A stretch of DNA of 64,000 nucleotides from Candidatus Obscuribacterales bacterium (GTDB lineage: Bacteria > Cyanobacteriota > Vampirovibrionia > Obscuribacterales > Obscuribacteraceae). Of the stretch, positions 8,969 to 16,312 are shown in pieces (position 1 is the first letter of the stretch; each line of letters begins with the position of its first letter). The notes below the pieces were generated by a model. The model saw only the letters and a program-made list of their open reading frames with translations. It did no database searches and had not been told where the DNA came from. The stretch covers positions 18,569-82,568 of the forward strand of contig JAKFVU010000027.1 in assembly GCA_021732025.1 (NCBI GenBank), given 5' to 3'. A program made the translations under genes and the position numbers.

Positions 8969-9307
8969 TCAATGCTCCGAAAATTCTTTCATCACTTGGC
9001 CGTAGCGTTTACCAACGGCACCGCATACGATGTCGCACAGTTGATAGATAGTGCTGTCACCAATACTGTAGTAAACAAACAGACCCTGCCTACGCTTCTG
9101 CACAATGCCCTGTTCAGCGAGCACGGAGAGGTGTTTACTAACATTGGCTTGGCTCATGCCACTTAATTCGCAAAGTGCTTGCACTGATTGCTCGCTATTA
9201 AACAGATGCTGAAGTATCTGCAAGCGCGAAGCATCTGAAAGGGCACGGAAGCGAGCAGCGACTATTTCGAGCGCTGGCCTCGATAGCGGTTTATTTTTGT
9301 CTTTCAC
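8969..9307 (-). CDS. ArsR/SmtB-family repressor, possible persulfide sensor
   Basis: 112 aa winged-helix protein. The helix-turn-helix is ALCELSGMSQANVSKHLSVLAEQGIV (44-69) and the wing is KRRQGLFVYYSI. Cys residues lie at 46, in the helix leading into the HTH, and at 91 and 95 in the C-terminal helix. The E. coli ArsR metal motif CVC is absent. A Cys pair, one before the recognition helix and one in the last helix, recalls the persulfide-responsive SqrR/BigR group, and the divergent neighbour is a rhodanese, as in BigR-type loci. So I infer sensing of reactive sulfur; metal sensing is the alternative. The dyad between the two genes is the likely operator. Confidence 0.85.
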   Translation of the reverse strand: MKDKNKPLSRPALEIVAARFRALSDASRLQILQHLFNSEQSVQALCELSGMSQANVSKHLSVLAEQGIVQKRRQGLFVYYSIGDSTIYQLCDIVCGAVGKRYGQVMKEFSEH

Positions 9308-9348
9308 GATGGGAAACCCTAATTGCTGTTTCCAGTTTACAACTGTCT

Positions 9349-9392
9349 GGTTATTTCAACAATCAATCTTTGGGTTGATTCGCTGTATAACC
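9349..9392. promoter_or_regulatory. Nested dyad, likely operator of the ArsR-type repressor
   Basis: Two perfect inverted repeats share one centre (9370.5): GGTTAT (9349-9354) with ATAACC (9387-9392), and AATCAA (9361-9366) with TTGATT (9375-9380). The spacing is 6-N6-6-N8-6-N6-6. It lies between the divergent repressor and rhodanese genes. CCAATTGG (9391-9398) and a possible -10 TATAGT (9402-9407) for the rhodanese follow. Binding of one dimer to each half pair would block both promoters. Confidence 0.6.
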
Positions 9393-9467
9393 AATTGGTG
9401 ATATAGTGAATTCGTTGGCGTAGATAGCTTATTGGCGCCAGGCAGTTGTTTGTGAGAGGGCTTCTTT

Positions 9468-10055
9468 ATGTCAGAACAGTCAAATACCACTGCTTGTCAG
9501 CAGGTAGCTTGTGCCGATTTGTCTTCCAAAGTTTCTGAATCGGTGCTCTTGGATGTGCGTAGCCCGATTGAGTTCGAAGTTGAGCACATTGCCAACTCTA
9601 TTAACGTGCCATTGAATGAGCTTGAGACTCGCTTCGAAGAAGTGCCGAGAAAAGGACAGCTGGTCGTTATATGTAGATCAGGCAAGCGCGCTGAGCGGGG
9701 CGCCTATACCCTACTTGGTCGCGGTTTCCAGCCACAAGTTCTTGCGGGAGGCATAGTTGCTTGGCGTAAAGCAGGCTTGCCGCTCAAAGAAGGCAAGAAA
9801 ATGCTACCGATTGAGCGCCAGATTCAGTTGGTTGTTGGTGTTGGCGTGTTAACCGGGGTGCTTTTGGGCGTTTTAGTCAATCCATGGTTTCTCGTTATTC
9901 CCGCATTCTTTGGTGCCGGGCTGACTTTTGCTGGGCTTTCTGGCACCTGTGCCTTGGGGCTTCTATTGATGGAAGCACCCTGGAATCAGCTGCCACGTAG
10001 CGTCACTCCAGCTAAATGTGACGAGCCAAAGGCAAAAGGCGGCTGCTGTGGCTAG
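9468..10055 (+). CDS. Rhodanese-like sulfurtransferase with two-helix membrane tail (YgaP type)
   Basis: 195 aa. Residues about 12-112 are a rhodanese domain: VLLDVRSPIEFEVEHI, then the active-site loop CRSGKRA with catalytic C69. Residues about 115-165 form the DUF2892-type membrane hairpin seen in YgaP (ERQIQLVVGVGVLTGVLLG and WFLVIPAFFGAGLTF, then GTCALG). The tail ends in GGCCG, a possible second thiol site. Family members move sulfane sulfur through the active-site Cys. It is divergent from the ArsR-type gene and 63 bp upstream of the small membrane selenoprotein candidate, so all three probably form one sulfur- or selenium-handling unit. Confidence 0.92.
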   Translation: MSEQSNTTACQQVACADLSSKVSESVLLDVRSPIEFEVEHIANSINVPLNELETRFEEVPRKGQLVVICRSGKRAERGAYTLLGRGFQPQVLAGGIVAWRKAGLPLKEGKKMLPIERQIQLVVGVGVLTGVLLGVLVNPWFLVIPAFFGAGLTFAGLSGTCALGLLLMEAPWNQLPRSVTPAKCDEPKAKGGCCG

Positions 10056-10118
10056 GCTACTTAGGGGTATCATGAAAGTGTCGTCATCAGAAGCCGAAAA
10101 AAATGGGGTAAGTTACTT

Positions 10119-10343
10119 ATGAACGATCTGATTTGGCTTGTGGGCTTCGTGCTCTTATACTTCGCCTTGCAACTTTATATATTGCCGAAACTCGGCATCC
10201 CTACCTGAATGTCCCGTAGCTGCTCGGTCGAGCAGTCAAAAACGAAAGGCAGTGAAGATGTTCAGACAGAAATTGTCCAGCAAGAAACTTCCCAACCAGA
10301 AACTATCCAACCAGAAACAGTGCCACCAGACTCAGTGCCATAA
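10119..10343 (+). CDS. Candidate small membrane selenoprotein (in-frame TGA read as Sec)
   Basis: From the ATG at 10119 the frame encodes one membrane helix (MNDLIWLVGFVLLYFALQ) ending ...PKLGIPT. It then meets TGA at 10206-10208 and continues without a stop for 44 codons (MSRSCSVEQS..., then a Gln-Pro-Glu-Thr-rich tail) to the TAA at 10341-10343. Read through, it is 74 aa with Sec30 five residues before Cys35 (U-x4-C), a plausible redox pair at the membrane surface. A SECIS-like hairpin starts 12 nt after the TGA. The start overlaps the stop (ATGA) of a 16-codon ORF at 10072-10122 that has a better ribosome site (AGGGG). Alternatives: a 29-aa microprotein followed by a restart at the ATG directly after the TGA, or a nonsense mutation. 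TGA is a normal stop elsewhere in the window, so a changed genetic code is excluded. Confidence 0.55.
10220..10235 (+). promoter_or_regulatory. Candidate bacterial SECIS hairpin
   Basis: CTGCTC-GGTC-GAGCAG forms a perfect 6-bp stem with a GGUC loop. Seventeen nucleotides separate the TGA (10206-10208) from the loop. The E. coli fdhF SECIS, as I know it, also has a GGUC apical loop, 18 nt after its UGA. A G in the first two loop bases and a 16-37 nt distance are the accepted bacterial SECIS rules; both are met. The bulged U of fdhF is missing. Confidence 0.55.
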
Positions 10344-10423
10344 AAATTAATTGAGCGCATATCTGGAGATAGAAGTGGCTGGTGTGCAACGAAGTTATGG
10401 CTCTGTTCCTTGCTTTTAAGTAT

Positions 10424-11479
10424 TTAACATTGATTCTCTGGAATTCCCTTTTCGTACCATTTTTTGCTGCTGTTGACTATTTTTACGACTGCTAGCATTA
10501 AAGGCACTTCAATCAATACACCAACCACAGTGGCTAGAGCGGCTCCTGAGTTGAAGCCAAATAGACTTATTGCGGTTGCTACAGCAAGTTCAAAGAAATT
10601 GCTGGCGCCAATTAGGGCTGATGGACCGGCGACACAATGGGCGACACCGAACTGCTTGTTTAGCAAGTAAGCCAATGTCGAATTGAGAAAAACTTGGATG
10701 AGAATTGGTACAGCCAACATCGCTATTACTAGTGGTTGTTTGAGAATTGCTTCTCCCTGAAAAGCAAATAGCAAAATAAGTGTGGTCAGCAGCGCTGCAA
10801 GTGAGACGGGGTGAAGAAATTCAAGGGTCTTGTCAAAAGTGCTCTGCCCTTGCTTTAGCAGTATCTTTCGCCACAATTGAGCGATCAGAACTGGTATCAC
10901 AATGTAGAGTCCAACCGATATCAGCAATGTGTCCCATGGAACGGTGATGGCCGATAAACCCAGTAAGAGACCTACTATTGGAGCAAAGGCGAAAATCATA
11001 ATTAGGTCGTTGACAGCTACTTGTGAGAGCGTGAAGTAGGGGTCACCTTTGACCAGTTGGCTCCAGACAAATACCATGGCTGTGCACGGTGCTGCGGCTA
11101 ACAGAATCAAGCCAGCTATATAGCTGTCGATTTGATCATGGGGAAGGTATGGTGCAAAAATGACGCGAATGAATATGTAAGCAAGAAAGGCCATGGAAAA
11201 TGGCTTTACTGCCCAATTTATAAACAGCGTTACCGCGATGCCTTTCCAGTGACCTTTGACTTGACCGAGGGCACTGAAGTCAATTTTTAAAAGCATCGGT
11301 ACGATCATAAGCCAAATCAAGAAGCCAACAGGTATATTTACATTGGCGATCTCAAGTGAGCCGATTAGTTTCACCGGCCCGGGCAGCAGTTGCCCTAGGG
11401 CAATACCCGCACCGATGCAAAGAAAAACCCAGACAGTGAGCCAACGCTCGAAGAAGCCTATACTAGGTTGCTCAACCAT
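10424..11479 (-). CDS. acr3: ACR3-type arsenite efflux permease
   Basis: 351 aa with about ten membrane helices, the usual ACR3 size. The family signature AAPCTAMVFVWSQL contains the conserved Cys needed for arsenite transport, and the C-terminal GASNFFELAVA motif is also typical. It exports As(III) (and often Sb(III)) using the proton gradient. It is the last gene of the arsR-arsC-acr3 operon: its start at 11479 coincides with the last base of the arsC stop codon. Regulation should come from the ArsR at the operon head. Confidence 0.95.
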   Translation of the reverse strand: MVEQPSIGFFERWLTVWVFLCIGAGIALGQLLPGPVKLIGSLEIANVNIPVGFLIWLMIVPMLLKIDFSALGQVKGHWKGIAVTLFINWAVKPFSMAFLAYIFIRVIFAPYLPHDQIDSYIAGLILLAAAPCTAMVFVWSQLVKGDPYFTLSQVAVNDLIMIFAFAPIVGLLLGLSAITVPWDTLLISVGLYIVIPVLIAQLWRKILLKQGQSTFDKTLEFLHPVSLAALLTTLILLFAFQGEAILKQPLVIAMLAVPILIQVFLNSTLAYLLNKQFGVAHCVAGPSALIGASNFFELAVATAISLFGFNSGAALATVVGVLIEVPLMLAVVKIVNSSKKWYEKGIPENQC

Positions 11480-11901
11480 TAGGTTGTCCTGCTGACTGAC
11501 TGCACGCGAGCAACGTCTAGTTCTTCTACAAGATTTTGCACTAGATTCTTCACCTGATCTCTTATTTCCCGAACTCGCTCAATTGGCTGCCCTTTTGGAT
11601 CTTGCAAGGCCCAGTCGGTTCTCCTTAGCCCGGGAATCATTGGGCATGTTTCGCCACAGCCCATAGTAATGAGCATGTGGGCGTCAGCTGCTAGCTCATC
11701 GGTGAGCAGCTGCGGTTTTACTTGAGAGAGATCGATACCTACTTCTTTCATGGTTTGCAGCACTTCTGCATGTACGGTGATACCGGGTTTGGTGCCAGCC
11801 GATTGTGCCTGAGCTTTGCTACTATCGCAATATAAGTTGAAAAAGGCTGCAGCCATTTGTGAACGTCCAGCATTATGCACACAGGCGAAGATTACTTTCA
11901 T
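11479..11901 (-). CDS. arsC: Arsenate reductase, low-molecular-weight-phosphatase fold
   Basis: 140 aa. The N-terminal P-loop FACVHNAGRS has the CX5R motif (C7-R13) that attacks arsenate. Redox cysteines follow at C82 and C86 in MGCGETCP, and the DWALQDPKGQP region near the end is typical of this family. It reduces As(V) to As(III) for export by ACR3, recycling through thioredoxin or a related thiol. In the S. aureus pI258 enzyme the second pair is 82/89, so the spacing here is shorter. It overlaps arsR by 4 bp (11898-11901). Confidence 0.94.
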   Translation of the reverse strand: MKVIFACVHNAGRSQMAAAFFNLYCDSSKAQAQSAGTKPGITVHAEVLQTMKEVGIDLSQVKPQLLTDELAADAHMLITMGCGETCPMIPGLRRTDWALQDPKGQPIERVREIRDQVKNLVQNLVEELDVARVQSVSRTT

Positions 11902-12224
11902 GGTTTTCTGTCCGTATTAATTTCGGTGCAGCAATTGTTTTTTCCCTCACAACAGTTTTCTAGAAGGAAATTGATGAGGCTTTGCATGGTGTCGTAGTTG
12001 GCACTGTAAATAATTAAGCGCCCTTCTCGACGGGATGATAGAAGGCCTGCTTGGCTAAGTTGTTCAAGGTGGTGTGACATAGTTGCCGGCGTTATGCCGA
12101 GTTGTGAGGCGATAGTGCCAGCAGGGAGACCCATTTGTCCGCGTTGGACCAAAAGGCGGAAGACTTTTAGTCGCGATTCTTGGGAGAGAGCGCCAAAGGC
12201 GTTTAATACTGATTGTATTTCCAT
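11898..12224 (-). CDS. arsR: ArsR repressor with C-terminal Cys cluster
   Basis: 108 aa winged-helix repressor (HTH GTIASQLGITPATMSHHLEQL, wing SRREGRLIIYS). It lacks the N-terminal CVC site of the plasmid R773 ArsR. Instead it has C91, C92, C98 and C99 (ENCCEGKNNCC). A Cys-Cys-x5-Cys arrangement at the C-terminus is known for the Acidithiobacillus ferrooxidans ArsR (Cys95, 96, 102), so As(III) probably binds here. The start codon overlaps a perfect palindrome and has no Shine-Dalgarno sequence; the promoter position suggests a leaderless mRNA. Confidence 0.93.
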   Translation of the reverse strand: MEIQSVLNAFGALSQESRLKVFRLLVQRGQMGLPAGTIASQLGITPATMSHHLEQLSQAGLLSSRREGRLIIYSANYDTMQSLINFLLENCCEGKNNCCTEINTDRKP

Positions 12225-12260
12225 ATTTGTACAAATATCAAAATATTACTGCTTTGTCAA
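12223..12260 (-). promoter_or_regulatory. ars promoter with operator over the arsR start codon
   Basis: On the minus strand a perfect -35 TTGACA (12260-12255) is followed after 17 bp by TATTTG (12237-12232). Transcription would start at about 12225, directly at the arsR ATG. The 16-bp perfect palindrome ATATTTGTACAAATAT (12223-12238) covers the -10 and the start codon, so a bound ArsR would block RNA polymerase. Confidence 0.65.
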
Positions 12261-12331
12261 GCTGTCGTGGTTCTATACCGCTCCTCTTTGCCCCTATAAT
12301 TAGGCTTGCGCATGGCATTGCTTGACAGGAC

Positions 12332-12757
12332 TTGGCCGCAACTTTGAATAAGATTGACTTCAAAACTTTGTGGAAGACTCGACCGATTTTCAGGTTGCTG
12401 CTGGCCATCGAATTAATTTTCTTGATAGCTATTGCAGCTCTGCTAATTTCCTTTGTGCAAGATCCAACACCACTGCCCTTCAATAGTGAAATTTGGGACT
12501 TCGGTGTCGGTCCGACTCGCTATTCTATGGTTCATGACCTGATTGGGTCGGGCAGGCTCATCGGTAAAAACGTTGAGCAGCTTGAAAAGCTTCTCGGAAC
12601 TCGTTTGTGTGAGCGAAAAGTAGTTGACAACAAAGTCGTTCAACTGAGCTATGTCATGAGTCGGGGCCTGAAAGAAACCCATCTTGACCTCGATTTCAGT
12701 GACGGTTTGTGTGTTGGCGCACAAATCAGAAGGCCAGTTGACGCGGCACTGCCTTAG
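12332..12757 (+). CDS. Small single-pass membrane protein, unknown function
   Basis: About 141 aa. One hydrophobic segment (FRLLLAIELIFLIAIAALLISFV, about 20-42) precedes a soluble domain of about 100 residues with a VGPTRYSMVHDLIGSGRL segment and a beta-rich end (QLSYVMSRGLKETHLDLDF). The start is uncertain: the TTG at 12332 has a weak AGGA very close, and a possible promoter (TTGACA at 12322-12327) would place the transcript start after it. Not recognised. It is divergent from the ars operon but probably unrelated. Confidence 0.55.
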   Translation: MAATLNKIDFKTLWKTRPIFRLLLAIELIFLIAIAALLISFVQDPTPLPFNSEIWDFGVGPTRYSMVHDLIGSGRLIGKNVEQLEKLLGTRLCERKVVDNKVVQLSYVMSRGLKETHLDLDFSDGLCVGAQIRRPVDAALP

Positions 12758-12862
12758 CAAATATTGCCGGCAAAATTATTTTTGTGCATCCCTTCTTTCT
12801 CTGTACATAGATGAGTTATTCGCCCTCGTGTAGAATGGGCTTATCTTATTTGAGGTCTTACC

Positions 12863-13342
12863 ATGCGCCTGTCGGTTCTCTTGTGTTCGTTGCTTATCCC
12901 TGCGACTGTCGTGGTGACTGGCTGCAGTAAGACTGATAAAGTTGGAGACAAGACCACCACAACCACTACAACCACGACCACTGAGACAGCTAAACCTGTT
13001 GGTCCTCACAAGGTAATGGTTTCGCCAATTAGTGAGCATAGCTATACTCCTGATCAGCAACGCTACTGTATAGATTTGCAGAATCGCCTAGCGGAAGGCT
13101 GGCGGCCACTGAAGTCTGACCACCGCTATAGTGTGGCTGTTGAGTTTTTGATTACTCGTCCAGGCTATTGCACCGACGTGCATACAGTTAGCGCCACGGG
13201 TGGTCAAAGAGCAATTGAAAGAACAGTTGACTCGGTGAAAATACAGTCACCATTTGCTCCCTTACCAGCTGATTTCAAAGAAGCTCCAGCGCCATTCCGC
13301 TGCGACTTCGTTTACTATCCTGAAGGTAGTCCTTCTAAATAG
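12863..13342 (+). CDS. Lipoprotein with TonB-C-like domain
   Basis: 159 aa. The signal peptide ends in the lipobox VVTGC, with lipidated Cys at 21. A run of ten Thr encoded by mixed codons (so not a simple DNA repeat) forms a linker to the folded part. Residues about 75-155 resemble the C-terminal domain of TonB-type proteins: W.P, then VAVEFLITRPGYC, V.SATGG, and PFAPLPADFKE. No membrane helix is present as in true TonB, so it is probably a periplasmic or outer-membrane lipoprotein that uses the fold for binding. GAGG lies about 8 bp before the ATG. Confidence 0.72.
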   Translation: MRLSVLLCSLLIPATVVVTGCSKTDKVGDKTTTTTTTTTTETAKPVGPHKVMVSPISEHSYTPDQQRYCIDLQNRLAEGWRPLKSDHRYSVAVEFLITRPGYCTDVHTVSATGGQRAIERTVDSVKIQSPFAPLPADFKEAPAPFRCDFVYYPEGSPSK

Positions 13343-13497
13343 TATTCGTTAAATCGACGAGATTTGCGCTGAGTGCCTAGCATCTAGGCTCACGGGCTAT
13401 TTATTCGTCTGCAATCTATTGTTTTGATGTGGTTGTAAGTAGTGTTCCACTGCGAAAGTTCGGGCATATCAAGATTGAAAGTGATCAATCAGGATTG

Positions 13498-15630
13498 ATG
13501 GAAGCAAAAGCAGAACCTACTTTGAATCCAGCTGAGAAAATTGGTGGCAGCCCCACAGGTGCGCCTGCAAATTCGCAGCCGCCTATTGGCGTCAATGCCT
13601 TTATTTTGGTCGCTCTGGTTAAAGTTGCGGTCATGGTGCTTTTCTCGTCTGGTTATATGAATCAGCTGTTTGTGCCATTCGTGCAGCATTTTATCAGTCA
13701 CTTTGACAATCCCTGGGACTTCTATTTCCAAACTACTACGCAGCGGGATCAATTTCCTTATCAGCCGCTCATGCTCTATCTTGTGGCTTTCTTCTGCCTG
13801 CCTCTGAAACTAATTGGTTTTGAGAACAGTTATCTGGTCAATTTCTTCATGAAGTTGCCAACTCTGCTCAGCGATATTTTGATTGCCTTCTTACTAGTCA
13901 AAATGTTTCCCGCTCGCCTTAACAAGGTGTTCTGGTATTACTTCCTTTCGCCCATTATTTTTTACGCCTGCTATATTCACTCGCAACTTGACTTGATACC
14001 AACGGCGATACTATTTTCGGCTGTTTATTTCTTGCGCAAGCATGACACGCTCAAGTCGGCTTTGCTCTTTGGGCTGGCTTTGGCCACAAAGTCGCACGTT
14101 GCTGCAGCCTTGCCTCTCTGTCTTACTTATATCTACCGCAATCAAAAGCCTAAGACTGCTGCGCTCTATCTTGTCGGCTCCATTCTTATGCTTGTTTTCT
14201 GGGTTTACCCGTTTTTGTCTTCGCCCGGATTTCAAGCCATTGTTTTGCATAACCCCAAGCAGAGTCAGATATTTGAGTCATACATCAGTATCGGATCAAT
14301 GCATATTTTCTTGCCCGTTCTGGCTGTCTGCAGCACATATGTGCGTTTTGCCCTTTACCCTAAAATCAATCTAGATTTGCTCGACGCCTTTCTCAATATA
14401 GTCTTTGCCCTTTTTGTAGCCTTGATTGTTCCAGCTCCGGGTTGGTACGTCTGGATTGTGCCCTTCCTCAGTATTTTCATGATCAAATATAGCCGGCGCG
14501 ATAGTCGCATTGTGCCTGCTGGAATTGCCTTATCTTGTTTCTACTTGTTCTATTTTCTTTTCTTCCACCAGTTTGATTATCCAGCCATTGTATTTTGTGG
14601 CCATATTTGGAATTTGGGTATTCCAGGCGAGCATCTTTCATCGTTGGCATTTACTTTGCTGGAAGCGACTTTACTGGCCAACATCGTGCTCTGTTACCGC
14701 ACTGGTGTGCGCAGTAATTCTATTTACAAACGTGAGAAGGCAATTGTCATTGGCATTGGTGGCGACAGTGGTGCTGGCAAGTCGACTCTTTTACAAGACA
14801 TAAAATCACTATTGCAGAACCGCGTGGTCGAGCTTGAAGGCGACGCTGATCATAAGTGGGCTCGTCACGATGAGAATTGGAAAGGCAAGGACATTACTCA
14901 CCTTGATCCGAAAGCCAATTTTCTGCATCGTCAAGCCGATACGCTCTTTAATTTGAAGCGGGGGCGCAGTGTTGAACGGGTTGACTATGACCACTCTACC
15001 GGTGCTTTTACCAGCGCTCGTCTGATCGAACCCAACGACTTTATTGTGCTCTCTGGATTGCATACTTTCTATTTGCCGAAGTCGCGCAAAGTTATTGATC
15101 TCAAGATATTTATGGATCCCGAAGCTGAGCTGAAGACCTTCTGGAAAGTCAGCCGTGACCATCGTGAGCGGGGTTATACCGAGAAACAGGCTAATGCGCA
15201 GATTAGTAGAAGGAAGACTGACGCTGATAAATTCATTTCACCGCAAAGAGAGTTTGCTGATCTTTGTATCCGTTACTATCCCCAAGCTTTGCTCGATGAA
15301 GGATCGCTCACTGCCCAAGCAAAACTTTCACTTAAGCTGTCACTCAGTTCAAGCATTCATTTAGAAGATCTTGTGCAAGAGCTGATGGCTAATGGTTTGC
15401 TGTTGCACTGGGACTATAGCGAGAATCTCTCTAAGCAAGATTTGACTCTTTCAGAACCTGTACCACCAGCACTGTTGCAGAAGTTGGCCAGCGACATGAT
15501 TCCAAATTTGGAAGAGTTAGTCGAGAACAGAATTGAGTGGGCCGAGGATTTACGCGGCTTTGTTCAATTGATTATTTTGCTTATCATCAATGATTTGATG
15601 AAAGACAAGGAAGAAATGCATGAAGAGTGA
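13498..15630 (+). CDS. Membrane glycosyltransferase (GT-C type) fused to uridine-kinase-like P-loop kinase
   Basis: 710 aa from the ATG at 13498 (AGGA 5-6 bp upstream); the GTG at 13429 adds 23 unconvincing residues. Residues about 35-400 carry some ten membrane helices with a GT87-like pattern (an acidic/aromatic first loop and YIHSQLDLIPTAILF after a helix), as in polyprenyl-sugar-dependent transferases. From about 415 a soluble kinase follows: Walker A GGDSGAGKST (421-430), then GDADHKWARHDENW and the SPQREFADLCIRYYP region, as in uridine kinase/phosphoribulokinase proteins. The fusion of a lipid-linked transferase to a small-molecule kinase is unusual. It heads a plus-strand cluster and overlaps the HAD gene by 11 bp. 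The kinase substrate is unknown; a sugar or polyol is likely. Confidence 0.78.
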   Translation: MEAKAEPTLNPAEKIGGSPTGAPANSQPPIGVNAFILVALVKVAVMVLFSSGYMNQLFVPFVQHFISHFDNPWDFYFQTTTQRDQFPYQPLMLYLVAFFCLPLKLIGFENSYLVNFFMKLPTLLSDILIAFLLVKMFPARLNKVFWYYFLSPIIFYACYIHSQLDLIPTAILFSAVYFLRKHDTLKSALLFGLALATKSHVAAALPLCLTYIYRNQKPKTAALYLVGSILMLVFWVYPFLSSPGFQAIVLHNPKQSQIFESYISIGSMHIFLPVLAVCSTYVRFALYPKINLDLLDAFLNIVFALFVALIVPAPGWYVWIVPFLSIFMIKYSRRDSRIVPAGIALSCFYLFYFLFFHQFDYPAIVFCGHIWNLGIPGEHLSSLAFTLLEATLLANIVLCYRTGVRSNSIYKREKAIVIGIGGDSGAGKSTLLQDIKSLLQNRVVELEGDADHKWARHDENWKGKDITHLDPKANFLHRQADTLFNLKRGRSVERVDYDHSTGAFTSARLIEPNDFIVLSGLHTFYLPKSRKVIDLKIFMDPEAELKTFWKVSRDHRERGYTEKQANAQISRRKTDADKFISPQREFADLCIRYYPQALLDEGSLTAQAKLSLKLSLSSSIHLEDLVQELMANGLLLHWDYSENLSKQDLTLSEPVPPALLQKLASDMIPNLEELVENRIEWAEDLRGFVQLIILLIINDLMKDKEEMHEE

Positions 15631-16312
15631 AGGCATTCTCCTTGACCTCGATAATACAGTCTATGACTACAAGTCTGCTCACGAACCGGCTATAGCTGCG
15701 GCTCTGAAGTGGTTGGCGGGAGAACTAGAGCAGAACCTCGATGCTGTTGAGAAACAGTATGTGGCTTGTCGACAGAGAGTCAATCAAACTCTTCATGGTC
15801 TGGCTTCTTCGCATAGTCGACTGCTATATTTTCAAGGAATTGTTGAATCTTTTGGCCGCTTTCCTCATCAATTGGCCTGCAGGGCTGAAGATTTGTATTG
15901 GCAAGTCTTTTTTGAAAACATGCAACTGCGTCCGGGCTGCCTCGCTTTTCTAGAATCTGTCGGTTTGCCCATTGCTATTGTTACTGATTTAACTGCCCGC
16001 ATTCAGTTCGAGAAAATTGCCCATTTAAAACTGGCTGGCTATTTGCATGCAATCGTCACCAGCGAAGAGAGTGGGCATGAGAAGCCACATCCTCGTATAT
16101 TTGAAATGGCCGCCGATAAACTTGATTTACCGTTGAACCAGCTATGTATGATTGGTGACAGTTTTGAGCGCGATATCGAAGGGGCGCACAAACTCGGTCT
16201 CAACTGCTTTTGGTATAGCTCTGAAGGCGATAGGGGGCGTTTAGCAGAGGCTAATTATAGTGTTACCGTTTTCGATGATTTTCTTCAGCTGCTTGAGATG
16301 GTTAGAAAATGA
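15620..16312 (+). CDS. HAD-superfamily phosphatase
   Basis: 230 aa, subfamily IA. Motif I is LLDLDNT with nucleophile D9 and acid D11. Motif II is in IAIVTDLT, the Lys motif is GHEKPHP and motif IV is IGDSFERDIEGA. A helical cap (about 20-110) covers the site. Such enzymes hydrolyse phosphate monoesters of small metabolites. It overlaps its upstream and downstream neighbours by 11 and 4 bp, so it is translated as part of the cluster. A role in dephosphorylating a pathway intermediate next to the aldolase and nucleotidyltransferase is inferred. Confidence 0.88.
   Translation: MKSEGILLDLDNTVYDYKSAHEPAIAAALKWLAGELEQNLDAVEKQYVACRQRVNQTLHGLASSHSRLLYFQGIVESFGRFPHQLACRAEDLYWQVFFENMQLRPGCLAFLESVGLPIAIVTDLTARIQFEKIAHLKLAGYLHAIVTSEESGHEKPHPRIFEMAADKLDLPLNQLCMIGDSFERDIEGAHKLGLNCFWYSSEGDRGRLAEANYSVTVFDDFLQLLEMVRK

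Noticed and set aside
10138..10350. 70-aa plus-strand ORF
   Set aside because: Different frame from the membrane-helix ORF, Cys/Lys-rich low complexity and no ribosome site. The repeat in the tail keeps several frames open.
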